Made by a program: the position numbers and the translations under genes. Of a stretch of 64,000 nucleotides of DNA, positions 45,322 through 54,904 are shown in pieces. Each line of letters starts with the position of its first letter. Within the stretch, counting starts at the first letter, position 1. The DNA is from Roseibium polysiphoniae (GTDB lineage: Bacteria; Pseudomonadota; Alphaproteobacteria; Rhizobiales; Stappiaceae), in NCBI RefSeq assembly GCF_014842925.1, contig NZ_JACYXJ010000001.1, positions 558,001-622,000 on the forward strand, written 5' to 3'. The notes under the pieces were generated by a model. The model worked only from the letters and a program-made list of their open reading frames with translations, was not told the DNA's origin and did no database searches.

Positions 45322-47016
45322 ATGACCAGCACATCCAAGCCTGCCGCCCTCGATGGACGTTTCCGCCTTGCTGTTGCGCAGCTCAATCCGACGGTCGGCG
45401 ACGTTGCCGGCAACGCCGAGCTGATCCGCGCTGCACGACAGGAGGCAGCCGATCTGGGCGCCGATCTGGTGCTCTATCCAGAGCTCGCGATCGCCGGTTA
45501 TCCTACCGAAGATCTGGTCTTGAAGCATGCCTTTGTCAGCCACTGCATGAAGGCGGTCGATGCGCTGGCATCCCAGACTGCGGACGGCGGTCCGGCGATG
45601 CTGGTGGGAACGCCCTGGCTCGACGAGGATGGCAAGCTCTATAACGCGGTCGCCCTCCTGGACGGCGGCGAGGTGCAGGCCATCCGCTACAAGAATGACT
45701 TGCCGAATTATGGTGTCTTCGACGAAAAGCGTGTCTTCGAAGCCGGTCCCTTGCCGGGGCCGATGGATTTCCGCGGCATTCGCATCGGCGTGCCGATCTG
45801 CGAAGACATCTGGAACGACGAAGTTTGCGAGTGCCTTGCCGAAACCGGCGCGGAGATCCTGCTTGTTCCCAACGCCTCGCCCTATTGGGGCCACCGCGCC
45901 GAAGAGCGTTTGCAGGTCGTTGTTGCGCGGGTTGTCGAAAGCGGATTGCCGCTGATCTATTGCAATCAGCTCGGCGGGCAGGACGAACTCGTTTTTGACG
46001 GTGGCTCTTTTGCCTTGCAGGCCGACCGGTCCCTGGCGTTTCAGATGCCTCAGTTCGAAACCAGTCTCGCGATCTCCGAATGGGTTCGCAATGACGATGA
46101 GGTCTGGGTCTGCACGGATGGCCCGGTCAGTGCTCTGCCCGGAATTGATGAGGCCAACTGGCGCGCCTGTGTCTTGGGGCTGCGCGACTATGTGCTGAAA
46201 AACGGCTTTCCAGGCGTTGTGCTTGGGCTCTCTGGCGGCATCGATTCTGCCATCTGCGCCGCAATGGCCGTCGACGCGCTTGGCGCGGACAAGGTCCATG
46301 CGATCATGTTGCCATACCGCTATACCTCGCGGGAAAGCATTACGGACGCCGATGACTGCGCAAGGCTGTTGGGCATTCGCCATGACACCGTACCGATCGC
46401 CGAGCCTGTCGAAGGGTTCGGGCGTGTCCTGGCCACCATGTTCTCCGGCTGCGAACAGGACACCACGGAGGAAAACCTTCAGTCCCGTGCGCGCGGCGTC
46501 ATCTTGATGGCGATTTCCAACAAGTTTGGCTCAATGGTGGTGACCACGGGCAACAAGTCGGAGATGTCCGTCGGTTATGCGACCCTCTACGGCGATATGA
46601 ATGGCGGCTTCAACCCGATCAAGGACCTCTATAAAACGCAGGTCTATCACCTGTCTCGCTGGCGCAACACGACACGGCCCGAGGGGCTTCTTGGCCCGGA
46701 AGGGGTCGTGATTCCGGAAAACATCATTTCCAAGGTGCCGACTGCCGAGCTTCGCGAGGGGCAAACCGATCAGGACAGTCTGCCACCCTATGATGTTCTG
46801 GATGATATCCTCTCCTGTCTCGTCGAGCATGAGATGTCGGTCAGCGAAATTGAAAAGCGGGGCCACGACAAGGCGCTCATTCACCGGATCGAGCATCTGT
46901 TGTATATTGCAGAATACAAGCGGCGTCAGGCACCTCCTGGCGTGAAGATCACTGAGCGGAATTTCGGTCGTGATCGCCGCTACCCGATTACCAATCGTTT
47001 CCGAGACCGCAGCTGA
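45322..47016 (+). CDS. nadE: Glutamine-dependent NAD(+) synthetase
   Basis: The 564-residue protein has an N-terminal nitrilase-type glutaminase domain (about 12-275; Glu in YPELAIAGYP, Lys in KNDLPNYGVFDEKR, Cys in GVPICEDIW). A C-terminal NAD synthetase domain follows, with the PP-loop GLSGGIDSAI near 300 and TTGNKSEMSVGYATLYGD near 408. It makes NAD from deamido-NAD, ATP and glutamine-derived ammonia. Length is normal for the two-domain form. It starts 36 bases after the response regulator gene. Confidence 0.95.
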   Translation: MTSTSKPAALDGRFRLAVAQLNPTVGDVAGNAELIRAARQEAADLGADLVLYPELAIAGYPTEDLVLKHAFVSHCMKAVDALASQTADGGPAMLVGTPWLDEDGKLYNAVALLDGGEVQAIRYKNDLPNYGVFDEKRVFEAGPLPGPMDFRGIRIGVPICEDIWNDEVCECLAETGAEILLVPNASPYWGHRAEERLQVVVARVVESGLPLIYCNQLGGQDELVFDGGSFALQADRSLAFQMPQFETSLAISEWVRNDDEVWVCTDGPVSALPGIDEANWRACVLGLRDYVLKNGFPGVVLGLSGGIDSAICAAMAVDALGADKVHAIMLPYRYTSRESITDADDCARLLGIRHDTVPIAEPVEGFGRVLATMFSGCEQDTTEENLQSRARGVILMAISNKFGSMVVTTGNKSEMSVGYATLYGDMNGGFNPIKDLYKTQVYHLSRWRNTTRPEGLLGPEGVVIPENIISKVPTAELREGQTDQDSLPPYDVLDDILSCLVEHEMSVSEIEKRGHDKALIHRIEHLLYIAEYKRRQAPPGVKITERNFGRDRRYPITNRFRDRS

Positions 47017-47126
47017 GGCAGCCTGACTGGTGCGCCTTTCCTGATTTCAACTAAATGGCACGGGATCTTTCCGTGCAAAACCAATTTCCCTTGGGGCCTG
47101 CAATCTGCCGGCCCTGACCCCAATCG

Positions 47127-48359
47127 TTGTCTGGATGTGCTTTGTCCTATGCCTCGTTCCTGCGCGCCAACAGCCGCTGGCTTGCAGCAGGGTTCCTGCT
47201 GACCACATTTTCGGGCTTTGGCCAGACCTTTTATATTTCGCTCTCATCAGGCCATTTGCGCGAGGAGTTTGATCTCAGCCACGGCGATTTTGGGCTGCTC
47301 TATATGATCGCCACACTGGGCTCGGCGATCTGTCTGCCCTGGGTCGGGCGCAGCGTCGATGCGTTCCCTGTACAACGCGTTGCCCTCGTCGTGATGCTCG
47401 CTCTGACTGGCCTCTGTGTGGCGATGGCAAATGTCAGTTCGGTCTGGATGCTCTTCTTCGTGATTTTCGGCCTTCGCCTGAGCGGGCAGGGCATGATGAC
47501 CCACACGTCGATGACGGCCATGGGGCGGTGGTTTTCCGCGCAACGGGGCAGGGCGGTGTCCATCGCGAGCCTTGGCTTTCCGGCATCCGAAAGCTGTTTT
47601 CCTGCGCTCTTTGTCCTGACGTCGGGCCTTTTGGGGTGGCGCATGAGTTGGGCAGCTGCCGCCGCGCTGGTTTTTCTTTTCGCGCTGCCAGTGATCTTGT
47701 GGCTGCTCAAGCAGGACCGCCAGCCGAAAGCTCTCGACGGTGATGGTCAGAAGGTGGAAGGGCGCCAATGGACGCGCCGTGAGGCATTGTTTGATCCGGT
47801 GTTCTGGGGTGTTTCCGCCGGTGTCCTTGCGCCGCCCTTCATCGGAACGGCGATTCTCTTCAATCAGGTCTATCTGGTCGATTTGCGCGGTTGGTCGCTA
47901 GAGCTCTTTGCCGCAGCCTTCGTCGTCATGGCGCTGGTTGCGATCCTTTCGTCCCTGACGCTGGGGGTGCTGATTGATCGCTTCTCGGCCCGCGGCGTCC
48001 TGCCCTTCATGCTTTTGCCGCTGACCCTGGCATGCATCGTTCTGGCGAACATTCACGTCGAGGCAGCCGCTTTTGTTTTCATGGGGCTTTTGGGCATCAG
48101 CAACGGCTTTACAGCGACGCTTGGCGGCGCATTGTGGCCCGAGCTCTACGGAACACGCCACATCGGCGCCATCCGGTCCGTTGCCTTTGCGATGATGGTG
48201 TTCGCCTCTGCCGCAGGGCCCGGCTTGATCGGCGTTCTGATTGACTTTCACGTCTCCTACGACGTGCAATTGATGGGCATGGGTGGATATTGTGCCCTGG
48301 TCACTGGACTGCTCTTCCTGACTTCGCGTATTGCTGAAAGACGGGGCCATAGAACTTGA
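47127..48359 (+). CDS. Major facilitator superfamily transporter
   Basis: The protein of about 405 residues has twelve predicted membrane spans in two six-span halves with a cytoplasmic loop near 205-220. The loop motif GRSVDAFPVQR near 74 is the family's A-motif variant. No substrate can be named. The start is doubtful: the frame opens with TTG 47127, and TTG 47142 is an alternative; no ATG lies near the first span. It is followed 89 bases later by gltX and preceded by a weak hairpin after nadE. Confidence 0.8.
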   Translation: MSGCALSYASFLRANSRWLAAGFLLTTFSGFGQTFYISLSSGHLREEFDLSHGDFGLLYMIATLGSAICLPWVGRSVDAFPVQRVALVVMLALTGLCVAMANVSSVWMLFFVIFGLRLSGQGMMTHTSMTAMGRWFSAQRGRAVSIASLGFPASESCFPALFVLTSGLLGWRMSWAAAAALVFLFALPVILWLLKQDRQPKALDGDGQKVEGRQWTRREALFDPVFWGVSAGVLAPPFIGTAILFNQVYLVDLRGWSLELFAAAFVVMALVAILSSLTLGVLIDRFSARGVLPFMLLPLTLACIVLANIHVEAAAFVFMGLLGISNGFTATLGGALWPELYGTRHIGAIRSVAFAMMVFASAAGPGLIGVLIDFHVSYDVQLMGMGGYCALVTGLLFLTSRIAERRGHRT

Positions 48360-48448
48360 AACCGGTTTAGCGCGGCTGAGATCGCGCAGCCGGGTAAAAC
48401 GCCAAAGAAGGCTTGCGGCAACGCAGGCAGGGAGGTACCTCAAGGTCT

Positions 48449-49813
48449 ATGACCGTTACAGTTCGCTTTGCGCCGTCCCCGACTGGCCATATCCATATCG
48501 GCAATAGCCGAACCGCATTGTTCAACTGGCTTTTTGCCAAAAAGAACGGCGGATCCTTTGTTCTGCGCTTCGACGACACCGACAAGGAACGGTCGAAAGC
48601 AGAATTTGCCGACGCCACCGAGCTTGACCTGGCCTGGCTCGGCATTCAGCCGGACCGCGTCGAGCGGCAGTCGGATCGCGTTGCTGCCTATGACGCTGCT
48701 GCAGAAAAGCTGAAGGCCGAGGGACTGCTTTATCCCTGTTATGAAACCGCCGATGAGCTGGAGCGCCGCCGCTCGCGGGCCAGAGCCCTTGGCCGGCCTC
48801 CGGTCTACGATCGGGCGGCATTGAAGCTCAGCGCCGATGAAAAAGCCGCCTTTGAAGCCGAGGGGCGCAAGGTTCACTGGCGTTTCCTTCTGCCAAATCA
48901 CGACGGCGATCCCTTTGCGCCGCGGCGGACAGAAGTGACCTGGACGGATCTTTGCCGCGGCGAGCAGTCAGTGGATCTGGCCTCGCTCTCCGATCCCGTG
49001 CTGATCCGCGAAGATGGAACCTATCTCTATACGCTGCCGTCCATCGTGGACGACATCGACATGGGCATCACCCACGTTATCCGAGGCGAAGATCATGTCG
49101 CCAACACCGGCGTTCAATACGCGATCTTCAAGGCACTTGGCGCCGAGATGCCGACCTTCGGCCACCACAATCTTCTGACGACCCGCGACGGCGAAGGTCT
49201 TTCGAAGCGAAAGGGGGCTCTTTCCATTGGCTCTCTGCGCGAGGCAGGGCTTGAGCCCATGGCGGTCGCTTCGCTGGCGGTGCTGACCGGCACCAGTCAG
49301 GCGGTTGAGCCGGTCCCGAATCTCGAGGTTCTGGCTGATAAATTCGACTTGTCGTCCGTGTCACGGTCTGCCGCAAAGTTTGATCCGGCAGATCTCGACG
49401 GCCTCAATGCGAAACTGGTCCACGACATGCCCTATGAGGTGGTGGAGGATCGGCTCCGGTCGCTGGGTATTCGCGCGAGCGAGACCTTCTGGCTGCTTAT
49501 TCGGGAGAACTGTGAAAAGGTCTCCGATGCGCAGCACTACTGGCAGATCGTCTACGGCAGCGTCGACAGCAAGGTGGAAGAAGAAGATCGCGAATTTGTT
49601 GCAAAGGCGCGCGATTTCCTGCCGGAAGGCGATATCACCGAAGAAACCTGGGGCACCTGGACGTCAGCTCTGAAGGCCGAGACGGGCCGAAAGGGGCGAG
49701 GGCTGTTCATGCCGTTGCGCCGTGCGCTGACCGGGCTCGATCATGGGCCGGACATGAAAGCCCTGCTTCCGCTTATTGGGCGACAAAATATTCTGGACCG
49801 ACTACCCGGATAG
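48449..49813 (+). CDS. gltX: Glutamate--tRNA ligase
   Basis: The protein (454 residues from ATG 48449) is a class I aminoacyl-tRNA synthetase. The HIGH-type motif is [10 protein letters not shown] at 9-18 and the KMSKS-type motif is LSKRKG near 252. [10 protein letters not shown] is typical of GltX. It attaches glutamate to tRNA, and in bacteria lacking GlnRS may also charge tRNA-Gln. Alphaproteobacteria often carry two GltX copies; this one has the length of the shorter type. Its last 41 bases overlap the convergent DUF2865 gene. Confidence 0.93.
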   Translation: MTVTVRFAPSPTGHIHIGNSRTALFNWLFAKKNGGSFVLRFDDTDKERSKAEFADATELDLAWLGIQPDRVERQSDRVAAYDAAAEKLKAEGLLYPCYETADELERRRSRARALGRPPVYDRAALKLSADEKAAFEAEGRKVHWRFLLPNHDGDPFAPRRTEVTWTDLCRGEQSVDLASLSDPVLIREDGTYLYTLPSIVDDIDMGITHVIRGEDHVANTGVQYAIFKALGAEMPTFGHHNLLTTRDGEGLSKRKGALSIGSLREAGLEPMAVASLAVLTGTSQAVEPVPNLEVLADKFDLSSVSRSAAKFDPADLDGLNAKLVHDMPYEVVEDRLRSLGIRASETFWLLIRENCEKVSDAQHYWQIVYGSVDSKVEEEDREFVAKARDFLPEGDITEETWGTWTSALKAETGRKGRGLFMPLRRALTGLDHGPDMKALLPLIGRQNILDRLPG

Positions 49814-51170
49814 GCCCGCTTGGCGCCTGCCGTGTCTGATCCTTTTCCTCGAGCTTGGTGAAAACCGGCTCGGGGGCGGACGCTTTCTGGGCTGCGCGGG
49901 ATGTCAGCAACGGCAGCTCGTCCGAAGCCGTATCGGCGCCTGCCGTTGCAACGCCCGCTTCTTCTGTAGCTTCATCAATGCGGATCGCCGCGTTGAAGCC
50001 GCCTTCCAGATCCATGCGGGTGGCCGGATCGGTCCCTCTCGGCAGCTGATCAGGCAACAACGGATCCTGGCTCCAGCTGTTTCGCAGTGGGGCAGTCTTG
50101 CCGTCAAAGAATGGCGCTGGCCCATCGAGCCTTAAGGACACCTGTACGCGGCCGTCCTCCGTGGTCCAAGCTCCGCTGTTGTGCCCCGCAAGCGGCGTCA
50201 TCTTGCTCTCGGTGGCAGTGTTTCGGCTGTCGCGGCAGCTGCAGTTTTGAACAAATTCGGTTTTGTACCGATAAGCGTTTTCCGTTTCGGCATAGGGAAC
50301 ACCGGCAAGGGAGATCATTTCCTCCGCCAGGCCGCCGGGATTGCGATGGACGAACAGCTCGGTCGGAGCCGCAGGACAGATTTCACCGCAACGGGCTGCG
50401 TCATCCGCAAATTGGCTTTGACCTGTCGAAAAGCTGACCGGGAAGAAATAACCGTCGCAGGTGCGAACACAAAGGGTCCGGAATGTCCCGCCTGAGGGAA
50501 TGTGGGTCCTGTTGGACCGCGTTTCCCGGGCAAGGCTCGCGCGTGACTTCAGCTGAGTCAGATCCTGATCGTGCGAGCGGGCGAGCAAAAGGTCTCTTCT
50601 GGGCCTTTGAACGACAAGGCCATTCGGCAAGGTGCGATAGTTCTGGTCGGTGGCTGCGGCAGGTTGCTCGACCTTCTTGTCGAAAATCTTGCCAAAAAAG
50701 CCATTGCCGCCGAAATCGGTCTTTGCGGTTCGGGCGGGCTTGGGCGCATTGCATTTTTGCGCGGCCAGGCTTGCCTGCAAGCGTCGGCGCCGGCTTTCGA
50801 CATTGTTCTTTGACGGGCCGGATGACTGAGCCAGCTTGCGATCGATGGCACGCAGGTTCTTTTGCATGCGCTTGATCTTGTTTCCCAGCCCCTGGCACTT
50901 GGGGGACTGGGGAGCGCTATCACAGCGAAAGAAGCGTGCATCGCGCTCGGCGGCCGCAATGGCCTTGCTTTGCTGGCGCTGCGCTGTCTGCCACTTCTGC
51001 GCCGCGGGACTGACTGATCGCGAGGACGATTTGCCGAGGCTCGCCAGCTCCGCCCGAATGGCCGCGCATGTCGCAGCCTCCGCCGCAGTAGAGGCGCACA
51101 TCACTGCGACCAACACCAAAGCGCTGCGGCTTGCCCCGAAAAGGCGCCGTACCTGCCACTCAGATCCCAT
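49773..51170 (-). CDS. DUF2865 exported protein
   Basis: The protein (465 residues from ATG 51170) has a signal peptide cut near AEAAT at about 34. A basic, partly coiled-coil region follows (about 40-140), then the DUF2865 core with [18 protein letters not shown] near 245 and several paired cysteines ([13 protein letters not shown]). The family is confined largely to Hyphomicrobiales and its job in the envelope is unknown. The C-terminal 80 residues look disordered. The gene overlaps gltX tail to tail by 41 bases. Confidence 0.85.
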   Translation of the reverse strand: MGSEWQVRRLFGASRSALVLVAVMCASTAAEAATCAAIRAELASLGKSSSRSVSPAAQKWQTAQRQQSKAIAAAERDARFFRCDSAPQSPKCQGLGNKIKRMQKNLRAIDRKLAQSSGPSKNNVESRRRRLQASLAAQKCNAPKPARTAKTDFGGNGFFGKIFDKKVEQPAAATDQNYRTLPNGLVVQRPRRDLLLARSHDQDLTQLKSRASLARETRSNRTHIPSGGTFRTLCVRTCDGYFFPVSFSTGQSQFADDAARCGEICPAAPTELFVHRNPGGLAEEMISLAGVPYAETENAYRYKTEFVQNCSCRDSRNTATESKMTPLAGHNSGAWTTEDGRVQVSLRLDGPAPFFDGKTAPLRNSWSQDPLLPDQLPRGTDPATRMDLEGGFNAAIRIDEATEEAGVATAGADTASDELPLLTSRAAQKASAPEPVFTKLEEKDQTRQAPSGPIRVVGPEYFVAQ

Positions 51171-51441
51171 CGTGCAACCTGTCCCATCGGCGTCAGAAAC
51201 GCCACCTGCCACTCACCAATATCGGCAGGTGAAACCACCATAGCAAGCAAAGCGCTGATTTGGAGTTAATGTGCGAGCATCAATGACATCCTCAGGTGCA
51301 GACCGGCTGTTGCATATGCCTTGGCACCAGCTTGGGGACTCCGGACCGAGACTGCATTCTCGATCAGACAGAAACCTGCTTTTTCAACGCTTTATCCAGA
51401 AGCGCTCAACGACCGACCAACTCCTTTTGTGACCTCGAAGC

Positions 51442-51939
51442 CTAACCGTCGAAGGTCGCGGCTGACTGAACAAGTTTGTTCAAGATAGTCTCAAGCTGTT
51501 CCCGTTCCTCCGGACTCAGCGCATCCGTCAAATGCCGGGTGAAGGCAAAGGCCTGCGGAACCAGCGCATTGTAGACGTTCTGGCCGGCCGGGGTCAGTTC
51601 CAGGAAAATCTCCCGCATGTCCTCTGGATTGGGCGTGCGAACGACGAAGCCACGTTTTTCCAGGGTCGAGACGGCGCGGCTGACCTTGGTCTTGTGCATC
51701 GTGCTGCGCTCGCCGATCGTCTTGGCGGTCACGCGTCCGCATTGCCCGATGATCGCGATGACGCGCCAGTCCGGTCGGGTCATGCCAAATTGTTCGCCGT
51801 AGAGCCGGGCAAACGAATAGCTCACGGTCTCGGACACGAGATTGAGGCGGTAGGGAAGGAAGTCCTCGAGCGCCAGCACACTGTCGGAAGACCCGCAAAG
51901 GCGGTCGGTCTTCTGCGCTGGAATATCTTCGTCGCTCAT
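51442..51939 (-). CDS. MarR-family transcriptional regulator
   Basis: The 165-residue protein is a MarR winged-helix regulator: LPYRLNLVSETVSYSFARLYGEQFGMTRPDWRV leads into the DNA-reading helix at STMHKTKVSRAVSTLEKRG near 80-98, and RTPNPEDMREIFLELTPAG forms the wing. Such proteins usually repress a neighbouring gene and are released by small aromatic ligands or oxidation. It is divergent from the metallo-hydrolase gene across 408 bases, so that gene is the likely target. The ligand is unknown. Confidence 0.9.
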   Translation of the reverse strand: MSDEDIPAQKTDRLCGSSDSVLALEDFLPYRLNLVSETVSYSFARLYGEQFGMTRPDWRVIAIIGQCGRVTAKTIGERSTMHKTKVSRAVSTLEKRGFVVRTPNPEDMREIFLELTPAGQNVYNALVPQAFAFTRHLTDALSPEEREQLETILNKLVQSAATFDG

Positions 51940-52347
51940 GCGCTCAAGTCTTTCGTTCTCATGGCCTTGGCAAGGGCCACTTTATAGGCGTTCCTGGCCG
52001 CGCCAAAGTCTTTAGCTGAGAAATGACCGATTCAACGGAAGCAAGCACCCTCGAACATTGTGACAATACTCTTTGCGGGTTGGCTATTGCCATAAAGACA
52101 ACAATATCTTGTATTTCCTTGCGCGGCGGCATCAATCTGTTGAAAAACTGCAAATTGTCACACGTGATGACCGCCAAGATTTGCGAATCGGTCCGCGAAC
52201 CTGAGACCGTCTTAGAATGCAGAATTTTATGCAGCCTTTTCAAGGTCCGGCGCGAAAGTCTGCAATCCGGGCAGAAGAAGCCAGCCTGGACCAATCAGAC
52301 CTGGGACGAAGAGAAACTCGGCCGGGTCGGAAAATGAAAGAGCTGCC
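51940..52347. promoter_or_regulatory. Divergent control region between marR and the metallo-hydrolase gene
   Basis: These 408 bases contain no supportable gene. A 9-base inverted repeat with a long spacer (TGTGACAAT at 52059-52067, ATTGTCACA at 52154-52162) brackets ACAATATCTTGT at 52101-52112, a short palindrome like those MarR dimers bind. The arrangement could allow a DNA loop. These are candidates by pattern only. Confidence 0.35.
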
Positions 52348-53460
52348 ATGAGCAACGATTTTGCTTCCGCCAACGACACTGAGGACAAGAAGATCAGCTT
52401 CACCGAGATCGGCAAGGGCTGCTACGCCTTCACTGCGGAGGGCGATCCGAACACCGGTGTCATCATTGGTGACAACAGCGTCCTCGTGGTCGACGCCCAG
52501 GCAACGCCCGCCATGGCAGAACAGGTCATCGAGCGGATCCGGGAAGTCACGGACAAGCCGATCAAGCATGTCGTGCTGACCCACTACCATGCGGTTCGGG
52601 TGTTGGGCGCGAGCGCATATGGCGCAAGTGAGATCATTGCGTCCGACTTGACGCGTCGTTTGATCGAAGAGCGCGGGGAAGCGGACTGGAAGTCCGAATA
52701 TGCAAGGTTCCCACGTCTGTTCAAGGACGCCGACAGCATTCCCGGTCTTACCTGGCCGACCCTGAGTTTCGCCTCATCCATGTCGCTGAACCTCGGCAAC
52801 CGAGATGTGCGCATCATGCATCTCGGCCGCGGGCACACGATGGGAGATGCGGTGGTCTGGGTTCCCGATGCTGGCGTCATGTATTCCGGCGATCTGGTTG
52901 AGTCCAAATCTGCCTGCTACTGCGGCGACGCCCATCTGGGCGATTGGCCGCGTGCACTCAATCGCATCGGTGCCTTCAGGCCGTCGGCTCTCATGCCCGG
53001 ACGCGGAGATGCGGTCATCGGCAGCAGTGCCGTTATGGAAGCGCTTGAGCACACCGAGGCCTTTATCACCACCTTGCGCGACACCGCCGCCGACTGCGTG
53101 GCGTCCGGCATGGGGATCAAGGACACGTTCCTGACAGTGAAATCCGTCATGGATCCGCTATTTGGAGACTATGCGATCCACGATCACTGTCTGCCGTTCA
53201 ACGTCGCTCGGGCCTATGATGAGGCTCATGGTCTCGACACGCCTCAGGTTTGGACCGCCGAACGGGATCGCGATCTGTGGGACGCTCTTCACGGCTTGGT
53301 GGCAGAGCCTCTCGCGGAAAGCCCGGAAGCAGAAATCACCGAAGATGACAATCTGGACGAAGAAGTCCTGGAAGAGGTCGTAGAGACCTCCGAAGAGCAA
53401 GCTGCTACGTCCGAGGATCAAGCAGCCGACGGCAAGGTCCGCGAGCCGGAAAACGCCTGA
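52348..53460 (+). CDS. Metallo-beta-lactamase-fold hydrolase with altered HxHxDH motif
   Basis: The 370-residue protein has the metallo-beta-lactamase fold in its first 240 residues: VLVVDAQATP near 45, GRGHTMGDAVVWVP near 160 and MYSGDLVE near 180. The usual HxHxDH metal motif reads His79-Tyr-His81-Ala-Val-Arg, losing the Asp and third His of the canonical pattern, so only part of the dinuclear site can form in the standard way. The C-terminal 50 residues are an acidic, disordered tail. It is probably controlled by the divergent MarR protein. Substrate unknown; an active enzyme with one metal or a modified site is possible. Confidence 0.85.
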   Translation: MSNDFASANDTEDKKISFTEIGKGCYAFTAEGDPNTGVIIGDNSVLVVDAQATPAMAEQVIERIREVTDKPIKHVVLTHYHAVRVLGASAYGASEIIASDLTRRLIEERGEADWKSEYARFPRLFKDADSIPGLTWPTLSFASSMSLNLGNRDVRIMHLGRGHTMGDAVVWVPDAGVMYSGDLVESKSACYCGDAHLGDWPRALNRIGAFRPSALMPGRGDAVIGSSAVMEALEHTEAFITTLRDTAADCVASGMGIKDTFLTVKSVMDPLFGDYAIHDHCLPFNVARAYDEAHGLDTPQVWTAERDRDLWDALHGLVAEPLAESPEAEITEDDNLDEEVLEEVVETSEEQAATSEDQAADGKVREPENA

Positions 53461-53549
53461 CAAGCATCTCGTATTTTGTAACTGACTGGACATTGCCGCG
53501 TTTACCGCCCACATCAGGGTGGACCTGATCAAAACGCGGTGATGTCTCA

Positions 53550-54068
53550 ATGCGCATAACGTCTCTTGCTCTTTCTCTGTGTCTGTCTGCACTGGCACTC
53601 TCGCCGATCGTTGCATCAGCTGCGGATGAGCCCGACCTCATCTTCAAGAAATCGACCGTCTGGAAATTCCTGACGCCGGACCACAAACTGGCGACTTATG
53701 CGATCGATGATCCCATCGTCTCTGGCGTGGCCTGTCATTTCACCGTGCCGGAAAAGGGCGGGATTTCTGGCTGGGTTGGCGTCGCCGAGGAAGTCTCGGA
53801 CGTATCTCTTGCCTGCCGGCAGGTTGGTCCCATTGAAATCACGGAAAAATTCGAGCAGGGCGAGGAAATGTTTCGTCAGCGCCGCTCCTTCGTCTTCAAG
53901 AAGATGCGCATCGTGCGTGGCTGCGACGTCAAACGCAACGTCCTGGTTTATCTTGTCTATTCCGACAAGCTGATCGAAGGCAGCCCGAAAAACTCGACCT
54001 CGACCGTGCCTTTGATGCCGTGGGGAGATCAAACGCCCCCGCGTTGCGGCGACTATCTCGACGATTGA
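53550..54068 (+). CDS. creA: CreA family periplasmic protein
   Basis: The 172-residue protein has a signal peptide (cut near ASAAD at about 25) and then the CreA domain, with DDPIVSGVACHFT near 53, SLACRQVGPI near 90 and a VYLVYSDKLIEGSPKNS region near 135. CreA is widespread in proteobacteria and its function is unknown. Three conserved cysteines may form a disulfide. It stands alone and is closed by a strong terminator. Confidence 0.88.
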   Translation: MRITSLALSLCLSALALSPIVASAADEPDLIFKKSTVWKFLTPDHKLATYAIDDPIVSGVACHFTVPEKGGISGWVGVAEEVSDVSLACRQVGPIEITEKFEQGEEMFRQRRSFVFKKMRIVRGCDVKRNVLVYLVYSDKLIEGSPKNSTSTVPLMPWGDQTPPRCGDYLDD

Positions 54069-54095
54069 TGTCCGATTGATCCGGTACAAAACAGA

Positions 54096-54120
54096 AAAGG
54101 ACCGCTCTTGGCGGTCCTTT
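54096..54120 (+). terminator. Rho-independent terminator after creA
   Basis: A 10-base perfect stem AAAGGACCGC / GCGGTCCTTT with a 5-base loop lies 28 bases after the creA stop; the stem itself ends in TTT. It may also serve the convergent ArsR-type gene, since the other strand ends in TTT too. Confidence 0.88.
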
Positions 54121-54175
54121 GGGTTTCTGGCGAGGCATATGCTCTGAAGCGCGCCGAAGGCTGAAGCAACTGGCC

Positions 54176-54520
54176 TCAGTCAGCGCTGGCCATCTCCAGA
54201 AGGCCTGCCGCAGCAGGATCGGCTCCTTCCGCACAAAAATGTTTGTAGAGCACAGCCATCACTTCCTGGGCAGCGTCACTGACCAGTCGGTAATAGATTG
54301 TCGTGCCTTCGCGGCGGGTCTCCACGAGCCCCTGCGCGCGCAGGAGAGAAAGTTGTTGCGAGACGGTCGGCATTCGCATGCCGGTCTTCTCCGCCAGATC
54401 CCCGACGCTGCATTCCCGATCGAACATATTGCACAAGAGCAGGAGGCGTGGGGCGGAGGCCAGCATCTTCAAAAAACGGGCCGCATCTTCAGCGTTATCT
54501 TCAAGAGCTTCTTGGTTCAT
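54176..54520 (-). CDS. ArsR-family repressor with BigR/SqrR-like cysteines
   Basis: The winged-helix protein (114 residues from ATG 54520; a TTG at 54556 gives 126) has the ArsR fold, with MRMPTVSQQLSLLRAQGLV as recognition helix and REGTTIYYRL as the wing. A Cys in LLLLCNMF and a Cys in LYKHFC stand where the persulfide-sensing repressors BigR and SqrR hold their disulfide pair; a further Cys is in DREC. This suggests reactive-sulfur sensing rather than metal sensing. AGGAGG occurs close upstream, but its spacing to the ATG is long, so the start is unsure. The target gene is not evident. Confidence 0.8.
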   Translation of the reverse strand: MNQEALEDNAEDAARFLKMLASAPRLLLLCNMFDRECSVGDLAEKTGMRMPTVSQQLSLLRAQGLVETRREGTTIYYRLVSDAAQEVMAVLYKHFCAEGADPAAAGLLEMASAD

Positions 54521-54596
54521 GAGCGAGACAATGCCCAAATCCTCCTGAAATCGCAAGCAATACGCTACGATAGGCGCTGAATTTTAAATCGATTTG

Positions 54597-54785
54597 TCAC
54601 ATCCTGCCAATGGCCGGCAGGAGGATGTGGCCGGAACCGCAGCCAACGCCTGTGGTGATGCACATGCTGCGCTGCTGGCTGACGGCGGGCGACGCTTCGG
54701 TGACGCCGGCGAGGCTGAAGAGACCTGCGAAGGGGGCGCCGAGAACGGCTGTGAGAAAAACGACTGCAAACAAACGTTGAAACAT
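54597..54785 (-). CDS. Small hypothetical protein with one membrane segment
   Basis: The 62-residue protein starts at ATG 54785, with AGGAG 6 bases upstream. It has a hydrophobic N-terminal segment (about 5-25) and a short, cysteine-containing tail (SMCITTGVGCGSG) that would lie in the periplasm. No family is recognised. It lies 40 bases upstream of the ArsR-type gene on the same strand and may be its co-transcribed partner. A reading on the opposite strand over the same bases exists and looks like a shadow. Confidence 0.55.
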   Translation of the reverse strand: MFQRLFAVVFLTAVLGAPFAGLFSLAGVTEASPAVSQQRSMCITTGVGCGSGHILLPAIGRM

Positions 54786-54904
54786 GACCCGCTCCTGATC
54801 CGCATCTGGGGTTGATGAGGATGACAATAGGAGAGGGCCCTTGAACCGCCCCTGAGGGTCTCGTTCAGATAGGGTTCAGTTTGTTTAACGCGGGTCGGAA
54901 TGCC

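Noticed and set aside
44866..46383. 505-codon open frame on the minus strand
   Set aside because: Covers the response regulator and nadE in antisense; both real genes are certain.
47058..47076. GCACGG/CCGTGC hairpin after nadE as a terminator
   Set aside because: Six-base stem followed by A-rich sequence on the plus strand, so it does not meet terminator form.
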